Shown one piece after another: positions 1 to 11,500 of a stretch of 64,000 nucleotides of DNA (the stretch's first letter is position 1; each line of letters starts with the position of its first letter). The position numbers and the translations under genes were made by a program. This DNA is from Neisseriaceae bacterium ESL0693 (GTDB taxonomy: Bacteria > Pseudomonadota > Gammaproteobacteria > Burkholderiales > Neisseriaceae), in assembly GCA_029433475.1 (NCBI GenBank), contig JAQTIE010000001.1, forward strand, positions 94,379-158,378, given 5' to 3'. The notes beneath the pieces are model-generated. The model worked only from the letters and a program-made list of their open reading frames with translations, had not been told where the DNA came from and did not search any database.

Positions 1-3000
1 GCATTGCAATGGAATCAGGATCTGGGTGCCTATGATGCAGCGCATAACAGTACCCGTCAGAAGATTACCCATGTGGCCGCGGGTGATGTAGCCGTTGATT
101 CCGCCGATGCGGTCAATGGCAGTCAGTTGTATCAGACCAATACGGATGTGGCTCAGTTATCCACAGCTGTGGATAAACAGTTTGCGAATGTTAATCAGGG
201 TTTAAGTTCTTTATCTACTTCAACCGATGCTCACCTTAAAGATTTAACCGACAGTATCTCAACCATCACCAGCGATGGTCTGAATCAGGTTTCCGGCAAT
301 GTGGATCATTTACAGCAAAATTCATTACAATGGAATAATGATCTTAAAGCCTATGATGCCGCTCATGGCAGTACTGATGGGCAGAAAATCACTCATGTGG
401 CGGCCGGTAGTGTGGCGGCCGATTCGAGCGATGCAGTCAATGGTAGCCAGCTCTATGATTTAACTGCCAGCACAGACAGAGGTTTCAATAGTTTATCCAC
501 AAGTTTAAGTCAGACCGATACCGATGTAGGCAATTTATCAAAAAGTCTGGGTACTACGGTAGCGCATGTGGCGCAGTTGTCCGATTCAGTATCCACAGGT
601 TTGAGCGAGGTACACAGCAATCTGGCCGCCACCGATGCCAATGTGACCGGCTTACAGCAAAATGCCTTACAGTGGAATGATGATTTAAAGGCTTATGATG
701 TTGCCCGCAGCAGCATCAACCAGAAAATCACCCATGTGGCCGCGGGTGATGTGGCCGCTGATTCGAGCGATGCAGTCAATGGTAGCCAATTATATGATTT
801 AACGACTGATACAGCCAATCATTTTACTGATGTAGAAGACAATTTATCGACCACCAATACCGTTTTGACCCATTTGTCCAGCAGTACTTCTGCCGATGTC
901 AGCAGCCTGTCTACCAGTATTAACAGTGTCAATAGCAGTCTGATTGACACCAATACCCAGCTGCAATTGACCAATACCAACTTGCAGCATGTCACTGATG
1001 ATCTGAGTACCACCAACAGTCAATTGAGCAATGTGACCCAATGGACCGCTTCCCAGTTACAAACCACCAACAGTCATCTGACCGATTTGTCGACCAGTAC
1101 CGCCGGCAGCATTAATCAACTCAATGCCGGTCTGAATGATGCCAACAGTCAGTTAACCAGCTTATCCACCCAGACTTCAAGTGGTCTGAGTAGTCTCAGT
1201 CATGATTTAGCGAATACCCATCAGCAGCTGGACGGTTTACAGCAAAACAGCTTGCAATGGAACAGCCAGCAAGGTGCTTATGATGCCGCCGGTGCCGATG
1301 GCAGTGCCCGACAGATTACCCATGTGGCCGAAGGTCGGGTAGAAAAAGGTTCAACCGATGCCATTAACGGTGAGCAATTCTATGATCTGTCCACCAGTAC
1401 CTCGGCCGGTTTAAACAGTTTGTCTACTGGTCTGAGCAGCATGAGTCATGATTTACTCAGTACCACCAATGACGACTATGACAGTTTGTCTGCTTCCCTT
1501 AATGATGCCGATGCCGATATTGCCGATTTACAAAGCCACAGTTTGCAATGGCGCGATGACGTGGGCGGTTATGATGCCAGCCATAATGATCAGAATCAGA
1601 AAATTACCCATGTGGCTGCCGGAGACGTCAGTGATGCTTCAACCGATGCCATTAATGGTGCCCAGCTCAATACCCTGGCAACCGCAACTGATCATCGTTT
1701 CAATGAATTATCCGGCGGCTTAAGCCAGACCAACGATACGGTCAACAGCGTGACCCGCAGTCTGGGGGATACCATCACCCGAGTAGCCGAACTGACAGAC
1801 ACAACCTCTACCGGTATCCATGATCTCAGTACTCAGGTAGCCGCAACCCAGGATAATGTGGCTTTATTACAGCAAAACAGCCTGCAATGGGATGATAGCA
1901 GCCAGGTTTATGATGCCGCTCATGCGGGGACAACGGCAAAAATCACCCATGTGGCTGCGGGCGATGTAGCGGCGGATTCAACCGATGCCGTTAATGGCAG
2001 CCAGCTGTATGACCTGACTACCGTTACCCAGGACAATATTCACAGTCTGTCTACCGGCCTGAGTCATACCCTCACTGATCTGACCACAACCAACAGCCAG
2101 CTGAATCAATTGTCTACCACTACCGGCAACAGCATCAGTACACTGAATCAGGATTTACTGACCAGTAACACCCATATCGCTGCATTAGAACAGAACACGT
2201 TACAATGGAATCAAGACACCCATGCCTATGATGCCGCTCATGGCACCAGTCAGCCGCAGCGCATTACCCGGGTAGCGGCCGGCGAAGTGAGTGACACTTC
2301 AACCGATGCCATCAATGGTGCCCAATTACAGGCAACCAATGAGGCGATACAGCAATTATCGGGTATTCTGGGGACTTCAGCGGCTGATGCAGGAGAAACC
2401 GGCACCAGTAAACCAGTCTATACCACCACCAATGCCCAAGGTGAAACCCTCACGGCCAACACCGTCAATAAAGCATTGAATAACCTCTATCAGGGCGGTT
2501 TGCAATCGATACATGTTAACAATAGCGGTAACGATTCAATCGCCACCGGTAAAGATGCAATCGCCATTGGTGATGGTGCCAAAGCATCTGGTGACCAGAG
2601 TTTCAGTATCGGCACAGGCAATGTGGTCACCGGCAATCATTCCGGTGCCATCGGTGATCCGAATACCATCCATGGTACCGCCACCTATGCGCTGGGGAAC
2701 AACAACAATACCGGTACGGCTGACCATTCCATGGTACTGGGCTCTGAAAACAGCATCAGCAATTCAGCCGACAATCCGGTCAGCGGTGATCTGGTGGTGG
2801 GTAATAACGCCAAGGTGGTTAATGCCAGCAACAGCATGATTGTCGGTAACAATGCCTACATGGCGGCAGACAATGGTCTGGCACTGGGTAATCAGACGGC
2901 AGTAACCGGTATTGCCGGTATTGCTGCCGGCCAGAATGCCAGTGTACTGGCAGACAATGGCATCGCATTGGGCACAAATGCACAGGCAGCCAATACGGCC

Positions 3001-4500
3001 AGTGTGGCTTTGGGTTTTGCCGCCAAAACCACTGTAGATGATGGCGTGGCTCTGGGCAGTGAATCTGTGGCCAATACCGCTGCCGGTGCCATCGGCCTGG
3101 GTGCACCGCAACAAAAAGACATCAGTTTGTCTGCTGCCTGGCAAAGCACACGCGGCGCCGTGTCTGTGGGGGATATGAATCAGGACATTACCCGTCAGAT
3201 TACCGGTGTGGCTGCCGGTACCGAAGATACCGATGCGGTTAACGTGGCACAATTAAAAGCCTTCACCAGCGATCTTTCCACTTCTTTGAATGATACATTA
3301 GCCAATTCCATCTCCACCGGTTTAAACGGTCTGCAAACCGATTTGTCCACAGTTAATACCTCACTTGTGGATTTACAGCAGCAGGCATTACAACTCAATG
3401 GCAAAGACTATGATGCCCGAAACCATATTATCGGTAATGTGGCTGATGGCCGGCTGGCTGCTGATTCACACGACGCCGTAAATGGCAGTCAACTGGCCAG
3501 CGTACGCGATGCTTTGCAAGCGGACATTAATAAAACCAATGAACGCATTGATTATTTGGCCGATATACCCTCTGTGCCGCCTGAAGAGCTGACCAGCCTC
3601 AGTACCAGTACCGCGGCCAGTCTGGACGCCACCCACAATGCGTTGGCTACCGGCCTGGGTGGAGGTGCTGCTTATGATGATCAGGGTCAGTTTATTGCCC
3701 CGCAATACACCACCACCGCAGCTGATGGCTCCAGCCTGACTGCTCATAATGTGGCCGATGGTTTACACAACCTCTATCAGGGAGGTAGTCAGGCCATGCA
3801 TGTGAATAGCCGGCAGGATTCAGTCGCTAAAGGTAAAGATGCTGTAGCCATCGGTAGTCAGGCACAGGCCAATGGTGATTTTTCCATTGCCATGGGTAGT
3901 CACGCCAGTACCGCCAGCCAGGCTCATGATGCCATAGCCATTGGTACCAATACTTCGGCCACTCAAAATGGCGGCGTGGCACTGGGCAGCGGTTCCGTGG
4001 CCAGTGTGGCGGCGGGTGTCAGTGGTTATGTGCCTGCTGGTGCAACAGATGCTCAGATGAGTACCATTGACGCTACCCGCAGCACGCAGGCCGCCGTTGC
4101 TGTCGGCAATGCCGATGGCGGTACTTATCGCCAGATTACCGGTGTGGCCGCTGGCACCAATGACAGCGATGCGGTCAATGTGGCCCAGCTAAAAGCGGTT
4201 AATAATCAAATGACCCAGATCAATCAGTATGTCAATAATATCGATAACCGTATTGATCATGTTGAGCGCAAAGCCTATTCCGGTACCGCACTGGCTCTGG
4301 CTTTATCCGGCGCCTATCTGCCGGCGTTAAATGGTGGCGAACAAGCCGTCGGCGTTGGCGTGGGTTCCTACCAAGGCTATGCTGCCGTTGGTGTTAACTA
4401 TAAAGCATTGAATAATCATGGTGATGTTTCATGGGGTGCGGGTATATCGTCTACCGGACACGAATTTGGCCTCAATGCCGGCTTAGGTTTTAAATGGTAA
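1..4500 (+). CDS. Trimeric autotransporter adhesin (YadA-like), 5'-truncated by window edge
   Basis: The reading frame is open from base 1, so the N-terminus (signal peptide, N-terminal head) lies outside the window; about 1499 residues are visible. Most is stalk: repeated modules with an LQWN...YDA motif, then KITHVAAG and D(A)VNGSQLY neck/connector motifs, separated by Ser/Thr-rich coiled-coil stretches (SLSTST). YadA-head-type repeats (AIAIGDGAKASG and similar) lie around residues 845-1050 and again at about 1275-1355. The last 74 residues are a YadA membrane anchor starting YSGTALALALSG and ending in FKW, with a terminal aromatic residue as expected for BAM-inserted barrels. In this family three chains form one 12-strand barrel and export their own stalk and head for adhesion. 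Its C-terminus closely resembles that of the next gene. The family is clear; the ligand is unknown. Confidence 0.95.
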   Translation, partial: ALQWNQDLGAYDAAHNSTRQKITHVAAGDVAVDSADAVNGSQLYQTNTDVAQLSTAVDKQFANVNQGLSSLSTSTDAHLKDLTDSISTITSDGLNQVSGNVDHLQQNSLQWNNDLKAYDAAHGSTDGQKITHVAAGSVAADSSDAVNGSQLYDLTASTDRGFNSLSTSLSQTDTDVGNLSKSLGTTVAHVAQLSDSVSTGLSEVHSNLAATDANVTGLQQNALQWNDDLKAYDVARSSINQKITHVAAGDVAADSSDAVNGSQLYDLTTDTANHFTDVEDNLSTTNTVLTHLSSSTSADVSSLSTSINSVNSSLIDTNTQLQLTNTNLQHVTDDLSTTNSQLSNVTQWTASQLQTTNSHLTDLSTSTAGSINQLNAGLNDANSQLTSLSTQTSSGLSSLSHDLANTHQQLDGLQQNSLQWNSQQGAYDAAGADGSARQITHVAEGRVEKGSTDAINGEQFYDLSTSTSAGLNSLSTGLSSMSHDLLSTTNDDYDSLSASLNDADADIADLQSHSLQWRDDVGGYDASHNDQNQKITHVAAGDVSDASTDAINGAQLNTLATATDHRFNELSGGLSQTNDTVNSVTRSLGDTITRVAELTDTTSTGIHDLSTQVAATQDNVALLQQNSLQWDDSSQVYDAAHAGTTAKITHVAAGDVAADSTDAVNGSQLYDLTTVTQDNIHSLSTGLSHTLTDLTTTNSQLNQLSTTTGNSISTLNQDLLTSNTHIAALEQNTLQWNQDTHAYDAAHGTSQPQRITRVAAGEVSDTSTDAINGAQLQATNEAIQQLSGILGTSAADAGETGTSKPVYTTTNAQGETLTANTVNKALNNLYQGGLQSIHVNNSGNDSIATGKDAIAIGDGAKASGDQSFSIGTGNVVTGNHSGAIGDPNTIHGTATYALGNNNNTGTADHSMVLGSENSISNSADNPVSGDLVVGNNAKVVNASNSMIVGNNAYMAADNGLALGNQTAVTGIAGIAAGQNASVLADNGIALGTNAQAANTASVALGFAAKTTVDDGVALGSESVANTAAGAIGLGAPQQKDISLSAAWQSTRGAVSVGDMNQDITRQITGVAAGTEDTDAVNVAQLKAFTSDLSTSLNDTLANSISTGLNGLQTDLSTVNTSLVDLQQQALQLNGKDYDARNHIIGNVADGRLAADSHDAVNGSQLASVRDALQADINKTNERIDYLADIPSVPPEELTSLSTSTAASLDATHNALATGLGGGAAYDDQGQFIAPQYTTTAADGSSLTAHNVADGLHNLYQGGSQAMHVNSRQDSVAKGKDAVAIGSQAQANGDFSIAMGSHASTASQAHDAIAIGTNTSATQNGGVALGSGSVASVAAGVSGYVPAGATDAQMSTIDATRSTQAAVAVGNADGGTYRQITGVAAGTNDSDAVNVAQLKAVNNQMTQINQYVNNIDNRIDHVERKAYSGTALALALSGAYLPALNGGEQAVGVGVGSYQGYAAVGVNYKALNNHGDVSWGAGISSTGHEFGLNAGLGFKW

Positions 4501-4540
4501 GCTGCTTATTCATTTCTTGAATACGGTTGTAATACATTCT

Positions 4541-4574
4541 CCCGTTTCCTGATTTCAGGAGACGGGATTTTTTT
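4541..4574 (+). terminator. Rho-independent terminator after the first adhesin
   Basis: The sequence cccgtttcctga-ttt-caggagacggg forms a stem with one G-T wobble and is followed by seven T. It starts about 40 bp after the stop codon. The terminator of the next adhesin also begins cccgttttcc. Confidence 0.85.
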
Positions 4575-5524
4575 GTATTGAAGACAGGATAACTGCTCTT
4601 TATTTGACTCATCAGGATCAATAAAAACGCAACCAAAACCATAACTGAACATAAATTCTGATCCATTGAAAACACAACATTAAAATCATAAATAGTAACT
4701 TATTTATATATAAATAAAAAAATGGAGCTATAAATCCAATAATGTCACTTTAATAAAAAATATAATAATTATCAAAACTTTAAAAACTCTATCGAATATA
4801 AAATTAATATAAATAATCTAAATTAAACACAGTAAAGAAATAACATTACTTATGTTAATTTAGTGTTAAGCGGGAAAAATCTAATTCATATAACTATGTT
4901 GATGAATTAGCAATCAGAATTAAAAAAGCAGTGCTTTATATGAAAATTTATGTTGATTTAAATTTACCTACATTTTAGAATGAGCCACTTTGTTAAGGGA
5001 ATTTCAATACAAAGGCATATTATTTTGTGTATGTTCATGCTGATAACCCGATAAAGATTATGAGCATGATATTGCTATGTGCATTGTATAAACCTGATTA
5101 AATCAGAATGAATGACAGTAATCAGTAATGGATATGATGATTATGTTTTTAATTTATGTATTTGATAAGGCTTTATTTTTGACGTTGCATATAGGGGTTT
5201 GTATCAGATTTCCGACTTAAAAATAGTTATACCGAATACACCATTATTCCAGATTGAATTTAATTAACCGATCAATACAGTTGAATTTACAGGCTGTTAT
5301 TTTTATGTGTCCAACCATGAAAAATTGTAAGTATGCCTGTTTTTTCCTGAAGAAACAGGCCAGCAAACTGTTAATGCTCAGGTTAATCATTCATTTGTAG
5401 TTAACCTGGAAAATAAATGTTTTCAAACAAAGCATGTGATTAAGTTAGTTAGTTTATTAACGTATTAAAAAATTGGATTAATACGAAGTTATTAAACAGT
5501 TATTTACCTTTTTGGAACCTATCA
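4575..5524. other. 950-bp AT-rich spacer between the two adhesin genes
   Basis: No convincing gene on either strand. The sequence is strongly AT-rich with many stops in all frames. A weak Shine-Dalgarno-like ggaa lies 8-11 bases before the start of the second adhesin. A long AT-rich spacer before a large surface-protein gene is compatible with H-NS-like silencing or complex regulation, but no specific site can be named. Confidence 0.5.
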
Positions 5525-8500
5525 ATGAATAAAATTTATCGTGCCGTATGGAATGAACATACACAAACCTGGGTAGCCGCCTCAGAGCTGGCTAAAGGTC
5601 AGGTGAAATCCAACGTAAGCCTGACACCGGCCACAGAAAAGCACAAAAACCGCAGCTACGGGCTGGTGAAGCTGGCCTTACTGGCTGGGTTGGTACAACT
5701 GCAATTTAATACGTCGCTGACTTTTGCGTCTAATCTGGCCATTAACGGCTCTACTGTTAGTTCTAATGCTGCCAATGCGGTAATCTACCCAGGAGGTAGC
5801 GACGGTTCCGTGGTATTGTCAGGTGGAAACATAACTGCAGATAGTGGTCATTGTGGTGCCGATAATGTTAATGGCCGGCGTGGGGTGACTGGTGGCATCA
5901 GTGCATTAGAAGAGTATTTGCGCTTTAGCAATAACACTGCTTTTGGTAAATATAATCCGTATGGCACATCAACAGAACAACAAGTTCAGGATGGTGTGAT
6001 TTCTAAACCTAACCGTGTTAATGCTGGTCATACTACACCAGCTACGGGTAACGGCCCAAGCTCTGGCTATATCAGCGAAATGACTGGTGGTACCACCGTT
6101 GTGAAACCTATTGCTTATGGTGTAGGTTCATTTGCCACCGGTTGTGGCAGCTATGCTACCGGCAATTATTCTGTTGCTTTTGGCAATAATGCCACTGCCT
6201 TGGGCGGTAGTTCCATGGCTTTTGGTGTAGCGGCGCTGGCTGCGTCTCCAGCCAGTATCGCTTTTGGTACTGGTGCAGAAGCCAATGGTACTTCAGCTGT
6301 TGCCATGGGCTCTATTGCCAATGCGCAGGGCGAGGGCAGTGTGGCTATGGGTTTAAATGCCCAGGCAGTGGGTGCCGATGCAGATAAGCCAATGGCACCG
6401 GATTCAAGCAAAGATCCGGCCAGTAATTTAGACACCATGAATCCGTTTGCCGATGCCAGCAACATTGCTCATTCCGCAACCGCAATTGGTAACAGCGCCT
6501 TAGCCAATGGCTCTTCAGCAACCGCAATTGGTAACGTGGCGCAGGCCATAGGCACTTCCACGGTAGCACTGGGTTATGCTGCTCAGGCAACCGCTACCGG
6601 CGGCGTGGCGTTGGGCGGTAAATCTGTGGCGGATACCGAAGGCGGTGTAGCAGGTTATGATCCTGTTACTGGTAAACCTTCCACCAAGGGAGGCATTGCC
6701 TGGACCAGTACTACAGGTGCTGTGGCTGTAGGTGATGTAAAAAATAATGTTACCCGCCAGATCACTGGTGTAGCTGCCGGTAAAGAGGGCACAGATGCCG
6801 TCAACGTAGCTCAGTTAACCAGTCTGGCCACTTCTGTTTCTACCAGCATTTTTGATTTATCCACTTCCAATCAGTATTATGTTGATCGCTTAGATACTGC
6901 TACCAGCAACATTCAAACCTTGCAGAACAATACATTACAATGGGACGAAGCGGCCAATGCGTATGATGCCGGCCGTCCTGCTGCTACAGCGGATACCAAA
7001 ATAGCTACTAAAATCATTAATGTAGCTGATGGTAAACTGGCGCAAGATTCAACTGATGCCGTGAATGGTAGCCAATTATTTACTACCAACAGCAACGTAA
7101 GCAGTTTGTCCACAGCAACGGCCACTGGTTTGGATAATCTGACTCAATCCATAGATACCACTAACAGCAGCGTAAGCAGCTTGTCCACGGCTACGGCCAC
7201 TGGTTTGGATAATCTGACTCAATCCATAGATACCACTAACAGCAGCGTAAGCAGTTTGTCCACAGCTACGGCCACTGGTTTGAGCGGTCTGACTCAATCC
7301 CTAGATACGACCAACAGCAGTGTAAGCAGCTTGTCTACAGCTACTTCTTCTGGCTTGAATGATCTGACTCAATCCATAAGTACTACCAACAATACCGTAA
7401 GCAGTTTGTCCACAGCTACGGCCACTGGTTTGAACAGTCTGACTCAATCCCTAGATACGACCAACAGCAACGTAAGCAGCTTGTCTACAGCTACTTCTTC
7501 TGGTTTGGATAATCTGACTAAATCCATAAGTACCACCAACAATACTGTAAGCAGCTTATCTACAGCTACTTCTTCTGGTTTGAATGATCTGACTAAATCC
7601 ATAAGTACCACCAACAGCAGCGTAAGCAGCTTGTCCACAGCGACTGCCACTGGTTTGGATAGTCTGGCTCAATCCGTAAATACCGATCTGGCTTCTCTGT
7701 CTACCAGTACAGCCGGCGCCATCACAAAACTGGACGGTAATATCAGTACGGTAACCGGTAATTTAGCCAATACAAATCTGCAACTATCTGCATTACAGCA
7801 GGATGCATTACAGTGGAATAATGACCTTAAAGCCTATGATGCCGGCCGTAGCGATGCCAATCGTAAAATCACCCATGTGGCCGCAGGCGATGTCAGCGCT
7901 GATTCAACCGATGTGATCAATGGCAGCCAGTTATATCAGACCAACACCACCGTAGACAAGCGGTTTACCGATGTCACTAATAGCCTGGGCGCCTTATCAA
8001 CCTCAACCTCAACCAGTTTTCAGGAACTGACAGACAACATCAATTCTCTTGCCGGTGGTAGCCTGACTCAATTGTCTGCCAACGTAAGCACTTTGCAGCA
8101 AGATGCTTTGCAATGGAATAGTCAGCTCAATGCTTATGATGCCGGCCGTAATACTGCCAACCGTAAAATCACCCATGTGGCGGCAGGCGATATCAGCGCT
8201 GATTCAACCGACGTGATTAATGGCGGCCAGCTATATCAGACCAATACCACCGTTGGCAATTTGTCTACTTCAGTAGACAACCGCTTTACCAATGTCAATA
8301 CCAGCCTGAACGCTTTATCAACCTCCACCTCAACCGGTTTTCAGGAACTGACAGACAACATCAATTCTCTTGCTGGTGGCAGCCTGGCTCAGTTGTCTGC
8401 CAACGTAAGCACCTTGCAGCAAGATGCTTTGCAATGGAATAGTCAGCTCAATGCTTATGATGCCGGCCGTAATGCCGCCAATCGTAAAATTACCCACGTG

Positions 8501-11500
8501 GCGGCAGGTGATATCAGTGCTGCATCAACCGATGTGATCAATGGCAGTCAGCTCTTTACCACCAATAATAATATCACCAGTTTATCCACTACCATGGATA
8601 ATCAGGTGGCCACGGTTAATCAGGGATTGACTTCCTTATCTACCAGTACGATTAATGGTTTAAATAGCTTATCCACTTCAGTAACCACGCAGTTTTCCAG
8701 TGTTACGGATAACCTGAATAATTTATCTGCTTCTGTCAATAATCAGATAACCACGGTCAACAGCGGGCTGAATTCCTTGTCCACCAGCACCAGCGGCAGC
8801 TTAAACCAGTTGTCAACAGGCATGACTGCACTACAACAGAATACATTGCAATGGAATGATCAGTTAAGTGCCTATGATGCCGGTCGCAATGGTGTTAACC
8901 GTAAAATCAGCCATATCGCCGCAGGTGAAGTCAGTGCCACATCAACCGATGCGATTAATGGCAGCCAGTTATTCACCACCAACAACAGCATCAACAGTCT
9001 GTCTACTTCGGTTAATCAGGGATTAACTTCTTTATCAACCACCATCACCGATAACCTGACCAATTTGGCCAACAGTATTTCTACCGTTGCCGGTTCAGGT
9101 CTGAATGAAGTATCAACCAGCGTTGCTGCCTTGCAGCAAAATACGCTACAGTGGCGTGATGACCTGAAAGCCTATGATGCTGGCCGTAATAATACCAGCC
9201 GCAAAATCACCAACGTGGCTGCCGGTGATATCAGCAGTACATCAACCGAAGTGGTTAATGGCGGTCAGCTGTATGATTTGTCTACAGGCACAACCAATCG
9301 TTTTAATACAGTAGACACAAACCTGTCTGCAACCAACAGTGCATTGGCTAATTTAACGGCCAGCACCACCGGCAGCATGAACAGTTTGTCAACCAGTATC
9401 ATTGATGTTAATCGCGGCCTGTCTGACACCAATCAGCAGCTTGGTTTCCTGTCCAGCTCCACTTCAAGCAGCCTGTCTTTCCTGGATCGCACTCTGGATC
9501 AGACCACTTCAAGTCTGACTTCATTGTCTACCACCACGGCCAATGATGTTAAAGCACTGAATACCAGCCTGAATGACACCAATACTGAGCTGAAACTGAC
9601 CAATGCCAATCTGAATCATGTGTCTGAAAGCCTGAGCACCACCAACAGTCAGTTGGGCAGCATCACCAAATGGACCGCAACCCAGTTAGATTCAACCAAG
9701 AGTCAGCTGACCCAGCTGTCCGTGGCTACAGCTGACAACATCAAAGATCTGAATACTGCGTTAAATAGTACCAATAGCCAGCTATCCAGCCTGTCTACTG
9801 GTCTGAATAGTATCAGCACCACCAACAGCAGCGTGGCCAACCTGCAACAATCCACTTTGCAATGGGATGATAATCTGGGTGCGTATGATGCAGGCAGAAA
9901 TAAACACAATGAGAAAATTACTCATGTGGCTGCCGGCGAAATCAGCAACACATCAACCGATGCCATCAATGGTGCCCAATTACAGGCAACCAATGATGAA
10001 ATAGACAAATTATCCTATATTCTGGGCACTTCAGTGGATGACAACGGTGTCAAAGCAGTAAGTAAAGCACCGGTATATACTACCACCAATGCCAAAGGCG
10101 AAACATTAACCGCTGATACCGTCAGTGGTGCACTAAGTAATCTGTACCAGGGTGGTATGCAAGCCATGCACGTGAATACCACCACTGGCAAAGATTCAAT
10201 TGCTACAGGTGCAGATGCCATCGCGATTGGTGCCGGTGCTCAGGCCAGCATTGCCAATGGCATTGCACTGGGTAGCGAATCTGTAGCCAATACTGCTGCA
10301 GGTGCAATCGGATTTGGTGCACCTGCAGATGGCAAGGATGTTGTAGCCTTGTCTCCTGCCTGGCAAAGTACCCGTGGTGCAGTTTCTGTCGGTGACATGA
10401 ATAACGGCATCACCCGCCAGATCACCGGCGTGGCTGCCGGGACGGAAGATACCGATGCCGTCAACGTAGCACAATTAAAAGCGCTGACCACCGGTTTATC
10501 AACTTCAGATAGCACCATCAGCTCAATAACCAGCTCAGTATCTTCAGTATTTACAGATCTGAGTAGTCTGCAAACATCATTGACTGATTTGAAGAATAAT
10601 GCATTGCAACTTAAAGGTTCATTTTACGATGCCGGCGGCTATCCCATTAGTAATGTGGGCAATGGTACTATCGGGCTCGGTTCTAAAGATGCTGTTAATG
10701 GCGGCCAGTTGTATGATATTCGTCAAGCATTACAATCAGATATCGACAAAACCAATAGCCGTATTGATCATCTGGTTATTGCCTCCTCATCTACCGGGTC
10801 TGGTACAGGTACAACTTCCGGTGCAGATGCTGTGGCTGTGGGTGATGGCTCAGTATCCAATGGTGACAATGCCGTAGCTGTAGGCAATGGTTCATCATCC
10901 GATGGCGCCAATGCTGTGGCCGTAGGCGGCTCTTCTACCGGTGACAGCGCAGTGGCTGTCGGTGGCGGTTCCGTATCCAACGGTGACAATGCCGTAGCTG
11001 TAGGTGGTTCTTCTAGCGGTGACAACTCAGTAGCTGTAGGCGGTAACTCAGAATCTAATGGTGCTAATGCCGTAGCTGTCGGTGGCTCTTCTAGTGGTGA
11101 AAGCGCAGTGTCCGTAGGCGGTGGTTCCAGTGCCAATGGCGATCATTCAGTGGCAGTCGGTGGTAATGCTACTGCTGAACAGCCCGGTGGTATTGCCGTA
11201 GGTGAAGGCTCAGTGTCTGATGGCGCCAATGCTATAGCTGTGGGTGGTTCTTCTACCGGTGAAAGTGCAGTGGCAGTCGGTGATGGCTCCAGTGCCGGTG
11301 CCGATCATGCAGTAGCCGTAGGTGGCAATGCTACAGTTAGCCAACCTGGTGGTATCGCCGTAGGTAATGGTTCAGCTTCCAGTGGTGAAAATGCCGTAGC
11401 CGTGGGTAGTGGTTCATCATCTGAGGGCACTAATGCCGTAGCTGTAGGTGGCTCTTCTAGCGGTGACAACTCAGTAGCTGTAGGCGGTAATTCAGAGTCT

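Noticed and set aside
2764..3252. 162-residue minus-strand ORF inside the first adhesin
   Set aside because: It is antisense to repetitive head coding sequence; Cys/His-rich composition reflects reversed GGC/ACC codons and there is no start signal.
10768..11136. Pro/Glu-rich minus-strand ORF (PPTATALSPLEE repeats)
   Set aside because: It is the antisense image of the GSSTGDSAVAVGG repeats in the second adhesin, not a proline-rich protein.
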